Positions 41,592 through 50,866 of a DNA stretch of 64,000 nt are shown here, piece by piece. This DNA comes from Phaeobacter sp. 22II1-1F12B (lineage in GTDB: Bacteria > Pseudomonadota > Alphaproteobacteria > Rhodobacterales > Rhodobacteraceae): contig NZ_AQQP01000001.1 of the NCBI RefSeq assembly GCF_002210165.1, positions 372,001-436,000 on the forward strand. The letters are read 5' to 3'. Position 1 is the first letter of the stretch, and the number at the start of each line of letters is the position of its first letter. The position numbers and the translations under genes were made by a program. The notes below the pieces were generated by a model. The model was not told the DNA's origin. It saw nothing but the letters and a program-made list of their open reading frames with translations, and searched no databases.

Positions 41592-41879
41592 ATGCCAAAG
41601 GGTTACTGGATCGTCCACGTTACCGTCACCAACCCCGAGGAATATGCGGAATACGTCCGGCTGGATACGCCGGTTGTCGAAGAATACGGCGGCAAGTTTC
41701 TTGTCCGGGGCGGGCAAAGTGAAACGCCTGAAACACCCCAGAAAGACCGCCACGTGGTGGTAGAGTTCCCTGATCTCGCCGCCGCTCAGAACTGCTATCA
41801 TTCAGACGGCTATCAAAAGGCCGCAAAGATCAGGATGGCGCATTCCGACAGCGATATCGTCATCGTCGAGGGGACATGA
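41592..41879 (+). CDS. DUF1330 protein
   Basis: 95 residues from ATG 41592 (AAAGGAATTT upstream). A ferredoxin-like dimeric alpha-beta barrel protein of the DUF1330 family: 'GYWIVHVTVTNPEEYAEYVR', 'YGGKFLVRGGQSE' and 'HVVVEFPDLAAAQNCYHSDGY' are the conserved blocks. Function of the family is unknown. Its place inside an ABC operon, between binding protein and permeases and one base before the next ATG, is unusual and suggests a role connected to the transported compound. Confidence 0.9.
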   Translation: MPKGYWIVHVTVTNPEEYAEYVRLDTPVVEEYGGKFLVRGGQSETPETPQKDRHVVVEFPDLAAAQNCYHSDGYQKAAKIRMAHSDSDIVIVEGT

Positions 41880-41880
41880 A

Positions 41881-43491
41881 ATGACCAGCACGACAGACAC
41901 CAATGTGCCACTGGAAGGTCCGACGCCCGACGACGGCCTGCGCGCGGCTGAACAATCGGGCCCAATGCTCGCCGCGGACGGTACACCGCTAAAGCGCAGC
42001 CTTGCCAAGGCCCTGCGCCGCGAAAAGATGCGGGCCCTGATGCTCATCGCGCCTCTTTTGCTTTTCGTTCTGATCACCTTCATCGCGCCGATCGGCGACA
42101 TGCTACTGCGCTCCGTGCGCAACGATATCGTCAGCAACACGCTCCCGGAAACGGTCGAGCAACTGGCGTCTTGGGATTCCACCCAGCAGGAACTGCCGGA
42201 TGAAGATACCTGGACGGCGCTCTACATCGATCTGGTGCTGGCCGAAGAACAGAAACTCCACACCCGTTTGGGTAGCCGTCTGAATTATGAATTGACCGGT
42301 GCGTCCTCCCTGTTCCGCAAGACCGGCCGCGCCGTCGGTCGCTTTGATACGGACGTCTACACGGACCAGTTCACCGAACTGGACGAGAGCTGGGAAAACG
42401 CGGCCACCTGGGTCAACATGTTCTCGGAATCCGACGTGGCCGATGCTCTGCCCCTTACGGCGCGGACTTGGGAACGTTGGGCCGACTATCTCGAATCCGA
42501 AGGCGATGTCCCCGCCGAAGAAGACGTCGAGGACTTCCTCTTTACCGCGCTCTACAAGGACCTGACCCGTGAGGGCGTGGATGTATCCGGCCTGTCGGAC
42601 CGCCTTCAACAGGCCGCTGCCGCAGTTCCCGAATTTGAAACTGTCAGCTTGGTTGAGCAATTCGAGGATGCTGACGAAGACTGGCTGGACCCTGCGATCA
42701 TGCAGACGATCCAGACCTATTCGCCACGATACACCTCGGGTTATTTCCTGAACGCCGTAGACGCGCAACTGACCGCCGATGGTGTCAGCGCCCGGCCGGA
42801 AAACGAACGTATCTATGGCATCCTGTTCAAGCGCACGATCTTCATGTCACTGACGATCACGCTAAGCTGTATTATTCTCGGCTACCCGGTCGCCTGGATC
42901 CTTGCCAACCTGCCGACCCGTTCGGCAAACCTGCTGATGATCTTGGTCCTCCTGCCGTTCTGGACTTCGCTTCTGGTGCGAACATCGGCATGGAAGGTGA
43001 TGCTCCAACAACAGGGGGTGATCAACGATACGCTCGTCTGGTTAGGACTCGTCGCGGATGATGCCCGATTGGTGATGATCAACAACCAGTTCGGTACCAT
43101 CGTCGCGATGACGCATATCCTGCTGCCGTTCATGATCCTGCCGATGTATTCGGTCATGCAGACAATCCCGCCCTCTTACCTACGGGCCGCGAAAAGCCTT
43201 GGCGCAACCAACTGGACGGCCTTCTGGCGCGTGTACTTCCCGCAATCCGTTCCTGGCATCGGCGCGGGGTCGATCCTCGTGTTCATCCTATCGATCGGCT
43301 ACTACATCACGCCGGAAATCGTCGGTGGTACGACGGGTACCTTCATTTCCAATCGGATCGCCTACCACATTTCTTCGTCTCTCAACTGGGGACTGGCTGC
43401 GGCGCTGGGCACGATTCTGCTCGCCGTCGTGCTCATCCTCTACTGGGCCTATGACAAGATCGTGGGCATCGACAACGTGAAGCTGGGATAA
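41881..43491 (+). CDS. ABC permease with large periplasmic insertion, PotB-like
   Basis: A 536-residue permease; PotB proteins are usually near 290. Helix 1 (about 50-72, 'ALMLIAPLLLFVLITFIAPIG') is followed by an acidic insertion of about 240 residues (80-315) rich in Glu, Asp and Trp. Then come the standard five helices ('MSLTITLSCIILGYPVAWILANL') with the EAA loop 'YLRAAKSLGATNWTAFWRVYFP'. The insertion should face the periplasm and might contact the binding protein or sense solute. No frame error is seen. Confidence 0.88.
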   Translation: MTSTTDTNVPLEGPTPDDGLRAAEQSGPMLAADGTPLKRSLAKALRREKMRALMLIAPLLLFVLITFIAPIGDMLLRSVRNDIVSNTLPETVEQLASWDSTQQELPDEDTWTALYIDLVLAEEQKLHTRLGSRLNYELTGASSLFRKTGRAVGRFDTDVYTDQFTELDESWENAATWVNMFSESDVADALPLTARTWERWADYLESEGDVPAEEDVEDFLFTALYKDLTREGVDVSGLSDRLQQAAAAVPEFETVSLVEQFEDADEDWLDPAIMQTIQTYSPRYTSGYFLNAVDAQLTADGVSARPENERIYGILFKRTIFMSLTITLSCIILGYPVAWILANLPTRSANLLMILVLLPFWTSLLVRTSAWKVMLQQQGVINDTLVWLGLVADDARLVMINNQFGTIVAMTHILLPFMILPMYSVMQTIPPSYLRAAKSLGATNWTAFWRVYFPQSVPGIGAGSILVFILSIGYYITPEIVGGTTGTFISNRIAYHISSSLNWGLAAALGTILLAVVLILYWAYDKIVGIDNVKLG

Positions 43492-43495
43492 GCCA

Positions 43496-44692
43496 ATGAC
43501 TTCGAGCGATATCGTCATCACCGCGACCGAGAAAAAGCCGGTGTCATTCTACGCGTCTGTCGCGGCAGCAGCCGGGGCATTCGCAGGTATCTTCGTCGGG
43601 GCAGCGCAGGGGTCGACTCTGTTGGGGCTGATTTGCGGCGCGATCCTCATGGCAATCGTCGCCTACGTGGCGGTCGAGGTTCTGGGACGCGAACAGGAAA
43701 AACCGCTGCGTTGGGGACTTGTGATCCTCTTTGCCGTGGTCGGCTTTCTGTTCGGCGGAACGCCGGGCGGCGTGATCGGCGCGCTGTTTGGCTGGTTCTT
43801 TGGCTGGTTCGTCTACTGGCTTGGCTTCAACCGCTACCGCGCGCATCTGGTGCCCTACCTGACACCGGGGCAGGTATTCTGGCACTATGCCTTCCGGGTG
43901 ATATGCGGAGCGATCTTTGTCTTCCTGATCACGCCGATCCTCGTCGTGATGCCGCTTTCCTTCAACGCCGAGAACTTCTTTACCTTCACGCCGGAAATGC
44001 TGCGTTTCGATCCCGAAGGGTATTCGCTGCGCCATTACCGCGACTTCCTGACTAACACGGAATGGACCAACGCGGTAAAGAACTCGCTGATGATCGCGCC
44101 GGTCGCGACACTGATTTCCGTCAGTCTCGGCACGCTGGCGGCCATCGGCCTCAGCCAGTCCCATGTGCCAGCCAAGCGCGCCATCATGGCAATCATGATT
44201 TCGCCGATGATCGTACCTCTGATCATTTCGGCGACCGGCATGTACTTCTTCTACTCGAAGATCGGGCTTGTCGGCACGTATTGGGGTATCGTGCTTGCCC
44301 ATGCCGTGCTTGGTATTCCCTTCGTGATCATCACGGTAACGGCTACGCTCGTCGGCTTTGACAAATCCCTCACACGCGCGGCGGCCAACATGGGCGCCGA
44401 TCCGGTGACGACCTTCTTCCGGGTGCAGATGCCACTGATCCTGCCGGGGGTGATTTCGGGCGGCTTGTTCGCCTTTATCACGTCCTTCGACGAGGTCGTC
44501 GTGGTCCTCTTCGTGGGCTCGGCCGAATTGCAGACCCTGCCGTGGCAGATGTTCACCGGTCTGCGGGAACAGATCTCTCCGACGATCCTTGCTGCGGCAA
44601 CGGTTCTGGTGGCGATTTCCATCGCCTTGCTGACGGTGGTCGAATTGCTGCGTCGCCGTTCCGAGCGGCTTCGCGGCATGTCACCGGGCTAA
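43496..44692 (+). CDS. ABC permease with N-terminal membrane extension, PotC-like
   Basis: A 398-residue permease. The conserved PotC part starts near residue 130, with the EAA loop in 'LTRAAANMGADPVTTFFRVQMP' (in part). The first 110 residues add about four short hydrophobic, Gly/Ala-rich helices ('AAAGAFAGIFVGAAQGSTLLG', in part; 'GVIGALFGWFFGWFVYWLG') absent from ordinary PotC. It lies 4 bp after the long permease and ends the operon at a strong terminator. Confidence 0.88.
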   Translation: MTSSDIVITATEKKPVSFYASVAAAAGAFAGIFVGAAQGSTLLGLICGAILMAIVAYVAVEVLGREQEKPLRWGLVILFAVVGFLFGGTPGGVIGALFGWFFGWFVYWLGFNRYRAHLVPYLTPGQVFWHYAFRVICGAIFVFLITPILVVMPLSFNAENFFTFTPEMLRFDPEGYSLRHYRDFLTNTEWTNAVKNSLMIAPVATLISVSLGTLAAIGLSQSHVPAKRAIMAIMISPMIVPLIISATGMYFFYSKIGLVGTYWGIVLAHAVLGIPFVIITVTATLVGFDKSLTRAAANMGADPVTTFFRVQMPLILPGVISGGLFAFITSFDEVVVVLFVGSAELQTLPWQMFTGLREQISPTILAAATVLVAISIALLTVVELLRRRSERLRGMSPG

Positions 44693-44714
44693 GAAACCCG
44701 TCCCCTCAGAAATC

Positions 44715-44749
44715 AAAAAGGCGCGCCTCGAACCGAGACGCGCCTTTTT
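44715..44749. terminator. Bidirectional terminator
   Basis: AAAAAGGCGCGCCTCG (44715-44730) and CGAGACGCGCCTTTTT (44734-44749) form a 16-bp stem with one non-Watson-Crick pair and AAC loop. A/T tails on both sides serve the rightward ABC operon and the leftward transglycosylase gene. Confidence 0.92.
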
Positions 44750-44766
44750 AGATTGTGTTGCAGCTA

Positions 44767-46101
44767 TTACCGCAGCCGTTCAAGAAGCCTTAGCGAAGCA
44801 TAGCCATCTGGTTGGATTCCTTCCGCGACCTGATAGGCGCGTACCGCGTTGATGGTCAGTGGCCCGATACGCCCGTCGATCTTCTGGGTGTCATAGCCCT
44901 TGGAGGTCAGACGCTGCTGCAGCTCCTTGCGTTCGGTGAAGGTCAACGCACGATCGCCGCGCGGCCAGTCTCCCTTGATCGCGGGCTTGCCGACGATCCG
45001 GTCACTCAGATGCCCGACGCCGATTACATAGGCGTCCGCCGTATTGTAGCGCTCAATGACGTCAAAGTTGCTAAAGATCATGAACGCCGTTCCCCTGCCC
45101 CCTGCAGGGAGAAGGATAGACGCCTCGCCATGATTGGGCACCGCACGCCCATCCATGTCCGTGATACCCAGCGCGGCCCATTCGTCGGGCGATTTCATGA
45201 CATTGCGGTTCGCGAGCATGAAATCAAAGCTCGACGGGAGCCGAACTTCGACGCCCCAGGGTTGGCCCTTGGTCCAGCCGAAATGTTTCAGGTAATTCGC
45301 GGTCGAAGCCAGCGCGTCGCTTGGATCGTCCGACCAGATATCCCGTTTGCCATCGCCGGTGAAATCCACCGCGTGTTCCTGAAACGACGTGGGCATGAAC
45401 TGCGTATGTCCCATCGCGCCCGCCCAGCTTCCCTTCATCCGGTCCGGTGTTACATGACCGTCCTGAAGGATGTGCAGGGCCTGCATCAGTTGTTCTTCAA
45501 AAAACTCCTTGCGTCGCGCATCGTAGGCAAGCGTCGCTAGGCTGCGGATCGTGCTGTCGTTGCCCCGATAGCTGCCATAGGCGCTCTCTAGACCCCAGAT
45601 CGCGACGACGACCTGCTTGTCGACGCCATAATGCGCTTCGATCCGGTCGAGCACGGCACGATGTTTGTTCAACGCGGCCTGCCCGTTGGAAACGCGCGCG
45701 CTAGATACGGCGGTATCGAGATACTCCCAGATCGGTTTAGTGAACTCGGCCTGGTTGCGATCGCGACGGATGGCGTCCGGGTTAAAGGTGACACCGGCAA
45801 AAGCCCGGTTCAGGGTGTCGCGGTCAATGCCCCGCGCCTCGGCGCGCTGCCGGAATTCACCAAGCCATGAGCCGAAATCGCTTCCGTCCTTTTGAACCAC
45901 CTGTGTTTCGCCCTTTGCCGCTTCCACCTTGGGGCGATCCTCCGGTCGCGGAGATTCGTCTATCGCCGCCGCTGCGAGATGGATCAGATTGTCCTGCGTA
46001 AAGGGGCGGATGCTGGGCCTTATTGAGGCGTCGGGCGCCCCGCTGATGGCTGTCGTTCCCCAAAAAGTCGCAAGGCATACTGCACTTGATAAAATGCGCA
46101 T
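44767..46101 (-). CDS. MltB-like lytic murein transglycosylase with PG-binding domain
   Basis: A 444-residue exported protein: N-terminal signal sequence (1-20), SLT_2/MltB domain (about 80-370) with catalytic Glu in 'VVAIWGLESAYGSYRG' and 'AGAMGHTQFMPTSF', then a PG_binding_1 domain ('LTSKGYDTQKIDGRIGPLTI', in part). It cleaves the MurNAc-GlcNAc bond with 1,6-anhydro product formation. A paralogue with the same architecture is encoded at 48912-50060. Single gene, terminated by the bidirectional hairpin. Confidence 0.93.
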   Translation of the reverse strand: MRILSSAVCLATFWGTTAISGAPDASIRPSIRPFTQDNLIHLAAAAIDESPRPEDRPKVEAAKGETQVVQKDGSDFGSWLGEFRQRAEARGIDRDTLNRAFAGVTFNPDAIRRDRNQAEFTKPIWEYLDTAVSSARVSNGQAALNKHRAVLDRIEAHYGVDKQVVVAIWGLESAYGSYRGNDSTIRSLATLAYDARRKEFFEEQLMQALHILQDGHVTPDRMKGSWAGAMGHTQFMPTSFQEHAVDFTGDGKRDIWSDDPSDALASTANYLKHFGWTKGQPWGVEVRLPSSFDFMLANRNVMKSPDEWAALGITDMDGRAVPNHGEASILLPAGGRGTAFMIFSNFDVIERYNTADAYVIGVGHLSDRIVGKPAIKGDWPRGDRALTFTERKELQQRLTSKGYDTQKIDGRIGPLTINAVRAYQVAEGIQPDGYASLRLLERLR

Positions 46102-46273
46102 TTTCTTTGTCCTGCTTTCTGCTCACCTCCGAGTCTAGCCGCAAATCGCTTTTTCGCAAAGCGACCAATCGGGCGAATTCGCAAAGTTTCGCGCATGGCG
46201 GAAGCGAAAAGCCTGTTTGACATTTCACCATGATTGGGTCGAAATCGCTGCGAAATTGTAAAGGAAGTGCCTC

Positions 46274-47146
46274 GTGATCGATCTGGAAAAGGTTCGCGCC
46301 ATCGACATCCACACCCACGCCGAGGAGCCATGCGGCTGCCATGCGGATGATGGGTACGATGACCTGCAAAGCGCAATGGCCAAGTACTTCGGCGCCCCGT
46401 GGGAGCATCCGCCCACCATCGAGGAAACCGCCGCTCATTACCGCGAAAAGAACATCGCCGCGGTGATCTTCCCGGTCGATGCCGAGCGCGAAACCGGCTA
46501 TCGCCGTTACAAGAACGAAGAGGTCGCTGAACTGGCGGCCCAGCATTCCGACATTCTGATCCCCTTTGCTTCGATCGACCCGCACAAGGGCAAGCTCGGC
46601 GCACGTGAGGCCCGTAACCTTGTCGAGAACTACGGCGTGCAGGGGTTCAAGCTGCACCCGACCATGCAGGGTTTCTACCCGAATGACCGCATGGCCTATA
46701 CGCTTTACGAAGCGATTGCCGAGACCGGAAAGCCCGCGCTGTTCCACACCGGACAGACAGGTGTGGGGTCCGGCATGCCGGGTGGCAACGGGATGCGTCT
46801 CAAGTATTCCAACCCGATGTATATCGATGATGTGGCCGTGGATTTCCCGGACATGCCGATCATTCTCGCCCACCCCTCCTTCCCGTGGCAGGAAGAGGCG
46901 CTGGCCGTCGCCCAGCACAAGCCTAACGTCTACATCGATCTCTCGGGCTGGTCGCCGAAATACTTCCCGCCGATCCTGATCCGCTATGCCAATACACTTC
47001 TGAAGAAAAAGATGCTCTTCGGGTCCGACTGGCCGATGATCGCGCCCGAGAAATGGCTCGATGCCTTCGATAAGGCCGAATTCCGGGACGAGGTTCGCCC
47101 CGGTATCCTTAAAGACAACGCAGCGCGTCTGCTGGGTCTCAAGTAA
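46274..47146 (+). CDS. Amidohydrolase (COG2159/ACMSD-like)
   Basis: 290 residues from GTG 46274 after AAAGGAAG. A TIM-barrel metallohydrolase: 'IDIHTHAEE' (metal His pair), 'GFKLHPTMQGFYPND', 'ALFHTGQTGVG' (His), 'ILAHPSFPW' (His) and 'FGSDWPM' (Asp). The group includes decarboxylases (ACMSD, gamma-resorcylate) and hydrolases; the reaction here cannot be chosen. It ends 8 bp from the convergent glutamate-synthase-like gene. Confidence 0.88.
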   Translation: MIDLEKVRAIDIHTHAEEPCGCHADDGYDDLQSAMAKYFGAPWEHPPTIEETAAHYREKNIAAVIFPVDAERETGYRRYKNEEVAELAAQHSDILIPFASIDPHKGKLGAREARNLVENYGVQGFKLHPTMQGFYPNDRMAYTLYEAIAETGKPALFHTGQTGVGSGMPGGNGMRLKYSNPMYIDDVAVDFPDMPIILAHPSFPWQEEALAVAQHKPNVYIDLSGWSPKYFPPILIRYANTLLKKKMLFGSDWPMIAPEKWLDAFDKAEFRDEVRPGILKDNAARLLGLK

Positions 47147-47154
47147 TCGACCGG

Positions 47155-48789
47155 TCAGGCGATGGGGATCAATGGTTTCCCGTCGCTGCCGACCTGTTCA
47201 GTGTCCAGCGGGGCAAAGCTGGACGCATCGGCCCGCTGCCAGCGGGTCATGTACCCGTTGCCAAGACTTTCACCGCGAAGCAGGAAACCTTCGGGCAGAT
47301 AGGGATAGATCTGGTGACCCGTCACCATGTCCCGATCTTTTTCACGCATCATCAGGTGATAGGGCTGAAAGCCCCCGGGATGGTCCAGCCCGGCGGCGGC
47401 AGTCAGTTCGCCAAGCGCGCGCAGGGTGTTCTTGTGAAAACGATAAACCCGCTCGGCCTTGGTGGGCACGTGCAGCGCCCGCTGACGCCGCTCATCCTGC
47501 GTCGCTACGCCAACCGGACAACGGTTGGTATGGCAGGACTGCGCCTGTATACAGCCGACCGAGAACATGAAGCCACGCGCTGAATTGGCCCAGTCCGCAC
47601 CAAGCGCCAGCGCCTTGGCGATCTCAAAGGCGCTAATCAGCTTGCCAGAGGCCCCGATCTTGAGCCGATGACGTAGCCCGGCGCCCCGCAGCGTGTTGTG
47701 GGCGAATGTGAGCCCTTCGATCAGCGGCATACCCATGTGGTTCGCGAATTCGACTGGCGCGGCCCCGGTACCGCCTTCCTTGCCATCGACCACGATGAAA
47801 TCCGGTACGATGTCGGTTTCCAGCATGGCCTTGACGATGCACATGAATTCCCGCCGATGCCCGATGCACAGCTTGAACCCCACCGGTTTTCCGTCGCCGT
47901 GTTCGCGTAGTTTGCCGATGAACTGCATCAGTTCGATGGGGGTCGAGAACTCGGGATGGGCCGAGGGCGATACGCAGTCCTGATCCATCGGAATGCCACG
48001 GGCTTCTGCGATTTCCGGCGAAATCTTTGATGCTGGCAAGACGCCGCCATGTCCGGGTTTCGCACCCTGGCTCAGCTTCAGCTCGATCATCTTGACTTGC
48101 GGGTTGCGCGCCTGCTCGGCGTATTTTTCCACGTCGAACCGGCCTTCCGGCGTGCGGCACCCGAAATAGCCCGACCCGATTTCGTAGATCAGGTCGCCAC
48201 CGCCTGCCCTGTGATACTTGCTGATGCCGCCTTCCCCGGTGTCATGGGCGAAACCGCCTTTCGCGGCACCGGTGTTCAGTGCCTGGATCGCATTGGCCGA
48301 CAAGGCGCCAAAGCTCATCGCCGAAATGTTGTAGATCGACGCCTCATAAGGCTTTTTGCACTGTTCCCCGCCGATTTTGACGCGAAAGTCATGACCTTCG
48401 AGGTGCTTGGGAACCACCGAATGGGTGATCCATTCATACCCGGAATCATATACCCGCTGTCGCGTGCCGAACGGTCGTTTGTCCTCCACGCCTTTCGAGC
48501 GCTGATAGACCAGCGAGCGTTGATCACGCGAGAATGGTTCTTCGTCCTGATCGCTCTCGATAAGATATTGCCGGATTTCGGGCCGGATCTCTTCAAAGAG
48601 ATAGCGCAGATGCCCGATCACCGGGTAGTTGGCGAGAACCGCGTGACGCTTCTGGAAATAGTCATAGACCCCCAGCAGAGCCGTCAGACCAAAAACAACG
48701 GCGGGCAGCCAGAACCAAGCGCTGCTCCCGATGGCCGCGACGCACAGAATGGCAATCACGGCCGAGCCGATGAATATCAGGTATCTCAT
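47155..48789 (-). CDS. Membrane-anchored FMN glutamate-synthase-like protein
   Basis: A 544-residue protein with two N-terminal membrane helices (about 1-45) and a GltS-like FMN barrel: 'KPYEASIYNISAMSFGALS', 'IELKLSQGAKPGHGGVLPASK', 'VVDGKEGGTGAAP'. A cysteine cluster 'CIQAQSCHTNRCPVG' would bind the 3Fe-4S centre. The glutaminase and central domains of GOGAT are absent, so it is not classical glutamate synthase. Relatives are annotated 'FMN-binding glutamate synthase family protein' and include N-methylglutamate synthase-type subunits. Role unknown. Confidence 0.9.
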   Translation of the reverse strand: MRYLIFIGSAVIAILCVAAIGSSAWFWLPAVVFGLTALLGVYDYFQKRHAVLANYPVIGHLRYLFEEIRPEIRQYLIESDQDEEPFSRDQRSLVYQRSKGVEDKRPFGTRQRVYDSGYEWITHSVVPKHLEGHDFRVKIGGEQCKKPYEASIYNISAMSFGALSANAIQALNTGAAKGGFAHDTGEGGISKYHRAGGGDLIYEIGSGYFGCRTPEGRFDVEKYAEQARNPQVKMIELKLSQGAKPGHGGVLPASKISPEIAEARGIPMDQDCVSPSAHPEFSTPIELMQFIGKLREHGDGKPVGFKLCIGHRREFMCIVKAMLETDIVPDFIVVDGKEGGTGAAPVEFANHMGMPLIEGLTFAHNTLRGAGLRHRLKIGASGKLISAFEIAKALALGADWANSARGFMFSVGCIQAQSCHTNRCPVGVATQDERRQRALHVPTKAERVYRFHKNTLRALGELTAAAGLDHPGGFQPYHLMMREKDRDMVTGHQIYPYLPEGFLLRGESLGNGYMTRWQRADASSFAPLDTEQVGSDGKPLIPIA

Positions 48790-48876
48790 GTGGTCTCCTG
48801 CAGATGGCTGGCACTATCTTTATTTATCAGGTGTTTGCCTTCAACCACCTTCACATCAAACAGGAGTGACAAGAGC

Positions 48877-48897
48877 GCGCAATCGTTTTGATTGCGC
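48877..48897 (-). terminator. Hairpin after the second transglycosylase gene
   Basis: GCGCAATC (48877-48884) pairs with GATTGCGC (48890-48897). It lies 15 bp beyond the stop of the minus-strand gene; little T tract on that side. Confidence 0.55.
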
Positions 48898-48911
48898 ACC
48901 AGGTGTCAATT

Positions 48912-50060
48912 TCAGCCAAGCTGTCGCAGCAACTCGAGCGAAGGCTCTCCGGTTTCCGGGAGACCCCGGCTGCGCTGGTAGTCGCGAATAGCCGACTCGG
49001 TATTCGGACCGATGACGCCATCGGCACCGCCGGTGTCGAAGCCGCGTGCGGTCAGCCTCTGTTGAAGTGCCTTGCGATCGTCGATCGTCATGCCGCGCGC
49101 ATCCGGCCCGAAAGAGCCCTGCAGCGGTCCGCCGCCCGCGATACGGTCCGCCAGATGGCCAACCCCGATCGCGTAGCTGTCCGAGTTGTTATAACGCTTG
49201 ATGACATCGAAATTGCGGAACACGGCAAAGCGCGGCCCGCCGGGCTGCGGCTGCAGCACCCGCAGGGGTGTACCGCTGTTGGCAGCGGCGGAACCGACCT
49301 CACCACCCCACGGTTGAGACCGGACCCAGCCGGACCGGCTGAGATAGGCTGCGGTAGAAGCCAGCGCATCCGTCGGATCGTCCGACCAGATGTCACGGCG
49401 GCCATCGCCGGTAAAATCGACGGCGTAGGCAAGGTAAGACGTCGGGATGAACTGCGTATGGCCCATCGCCCCGGCCCAGCTCCCCGTCATGCGAGAGGCG
49501 GGGATGTCGCCATTCTGCAGGATTTTCAGCGCGGCGATCAACTGGCTTTCAAAGAACGAACCGCGCCGCCCGTCATAGGCGAGTGTCGAAATAGCCGAGA
49601 TCACCGGTACGTCACCGCGTCTTTCACCGTAAAAACTCTCAAGTCCCCAGACCGCCGTGACGACGTTCGCGGGAACGCCATAACGTGCCTCGATGGCATT
49701 CAGCGTGCTCCGATGCCGTGAAAGCGCCGCCCTGCCCTTTGAGACACGCTCGTCCGAGGCGGCGATGGCAAGGTAATCTTCCAGCGTTCGGGTGAATTCG
49801 GTCTGGTTCCGGTCCCGTTCAATGACCATCGGCATGTACCCGGCTGAGCGGAACGCAGCGTCAAGCGTGGCGCCTGAAATGCCCTGCGCTGCCGCTCGTT
49901 GCCGGAAGGAAGCTATCCACGTGTCGTAACCTGCATTGCCTACGGTCTGATACGTTCGCCCTCCGGTAGGGGCACTGCTGCTGCCGGTGCGTCCGGTGCT
50001 GCACCCTGCAAGGGCCGCGCCTGCCAGCCCGGCGATCATGAACCTGCGTGTAAAAACCAT
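48912..50060 (-). CDS. MltB-like lytic murein transglycosylase, lipoprotein-like
   Basis: A 382-residue paralogue of the 44767-46101 protein. The N-terminus 'MIAGLAGAALAGCSTG' carries a lipobox (LAGC), so it is probably an outer-membrane lipoprotein, unlike its paralogue. SLT_2/MltB domain with catalytic Glu in 'VVTAVWGLESFYGERRG' and 'AGAMGHTQFIPTSYLAYAVD'; C-terminal PG_binding_1 domain ('RLTARGFDTGGADGVIGPNT', in part). Confidence 0.93.
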   Translation of the reverse strand: MVFTRRFMIAGLAGAALAGCSTGRTGSSSAPTGGRTYQTVGNAGYDTWIASFRQRAAAQGISGATLDAAFRSAGYMPMVIERDRNQTEFTRTLEDYLAIAASDERVSKGRAALSRHRSTLNAIEARYGVPANVVTAVWGLESFYGERRGDVPVISAISTLAYDGRRGSFFESQLIAALKILQNGDIPASRMTGSWAGAMGHTQFIPTSYLAYAVDFTGDGRRDIWSDDPTDALASTAAYLSRSGWVRSQPWGGEVGSAAANSGTPLRVLQPQPGGPRFAVFRNFDVIKRYNNSDSYAIGVGHLADRIAGGGPLQGSFGPDARGMTIDDRKALQQRLTARGFDTGGADGVIGPNTESAIRDYQRSRGLPETGEPSLELLRQLG

Positions 50061-50157
50061 GCTACCTCTGCTTCTCGGCGGTATGTTCCGCTCTTGCAGC
50101 TCAACTCTAGTGGATTGTGGCGCTGGAGCAAGGAGAGGCAGAACCGCTGAGCCGAAG

Positions 50158-50601
50158 TCAGCCCTTGGGGTCTTTGTCGAGGCTGAGTTCGTTCAAGAGG
50201 TCCAGCAGAGCATCGTACCGTTCGGGCCCCATGTTCTGCCGGATTTCTTCCATCAGCTTCTGGCTGGTGTCGAGATGCGCTTCGATCAACCGGGTACCCT
50301 TGGCCGATATCTTGACGATCTGTCGACGCCGGTCGTTTTCGTCGGGCTTGCGCAGGATGAAGTGTTTTTCCTCGAGCTTCTGAAGGATGCGCGTCAGGCT
50401 TGGCAGAAGCAGGCAGGCCTGCTCGGCGATATGCGTCGGTTCAAGCGCGCCTTTTTCGTCGAGAACCCGCAGGACCCGCCACTGCTGCTCTGTCAGCCCG
50501 ACATCCGCCAGCATCGTGCGGATCGGAGCCATCACCTTTTCCCGCGCCCTCAAAAGCGCGATAGGCAGGGAACGCGAAGTGGAAAGGCTACGCTGCGACA
50601 T
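50158..50601 (-). CDS. hpaR: MarR-family regulator, HpaR-like
   Basis: 147 residues with the MarR winged helix: 'VGLTEQQWRVLRVLDEKGAL', 'LLPSLTRILQKLEEKHFILR', and the wing 'DENDRRRQIVKISAKG'. The pattern matches HpaR, repressor of the homoprotocatechuate meta-cleavage operon. HpaH and HpaI homologues are encoded about 1.7 kb away, divergent, with a PLP decarboxylase gene in between, supporting the call. Its DNA site could be the dyad at 50811-50825. Confidence 0.85.
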   Translation of the reverse strand: MSQRSLSTSRSLPIALLRAREKVMAPIRTMLADVGLTEQQWRVLRVLDEKGALEPTHIAEQACLLLPSLTRILQKLEEKHFILRKPDENDRRRQIVKISAKGTRLIEAHLDTSQKLMEEIRQNMGPERYDALLDLLNELSLDKDPKG

Positions 50602-50745
50602 ATGTTACTGTCGCCGATTGTCCGGAATTTCGCAATATTCCAAAATGATTGATAAAAAGAATTCTGGCCTAGGCATTTGGTAGTCCAGAACTTGGAAACC
50701 GGGGCGTGATCCGGCTTACAAAATGAAGACGCTGGTTCTGCGCAC

Positions 50746-50825
50746 AGGGGCTTTGCCCCTCTTGGCCTCGCGGCCAATTCACCCCAGGATATTTTGGACC
50801 CAAAGAAGTTGTGACGGATCGTCAC
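50746..50825. promoter_or_regulatory. Intergenic repeat-like hairpins and a GTGACG dyad
   Basis: AGGGGC-TTT-GCCCCT (50746-50760) and GGCC-TCGC-GGCC are followed by CCCCAGGATATTTTGGACC (50782-50800), a kind of intergenic sequence often repeated in Rhodobacteraceae genomes (from memory). GTGACG-GAT-CGTCAC at 50811-50825 is a perfect 6-bp dyad about 40 bp before the decarboxylase gene and a candidate operator for HpaR. No gene lies in 50602-50866. Confidence 0.45.
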
Positions 50826-50866
50826 TAATCTGAAATGGTGCGGCGAGAAAAAGGAGTGCGTTTCTG

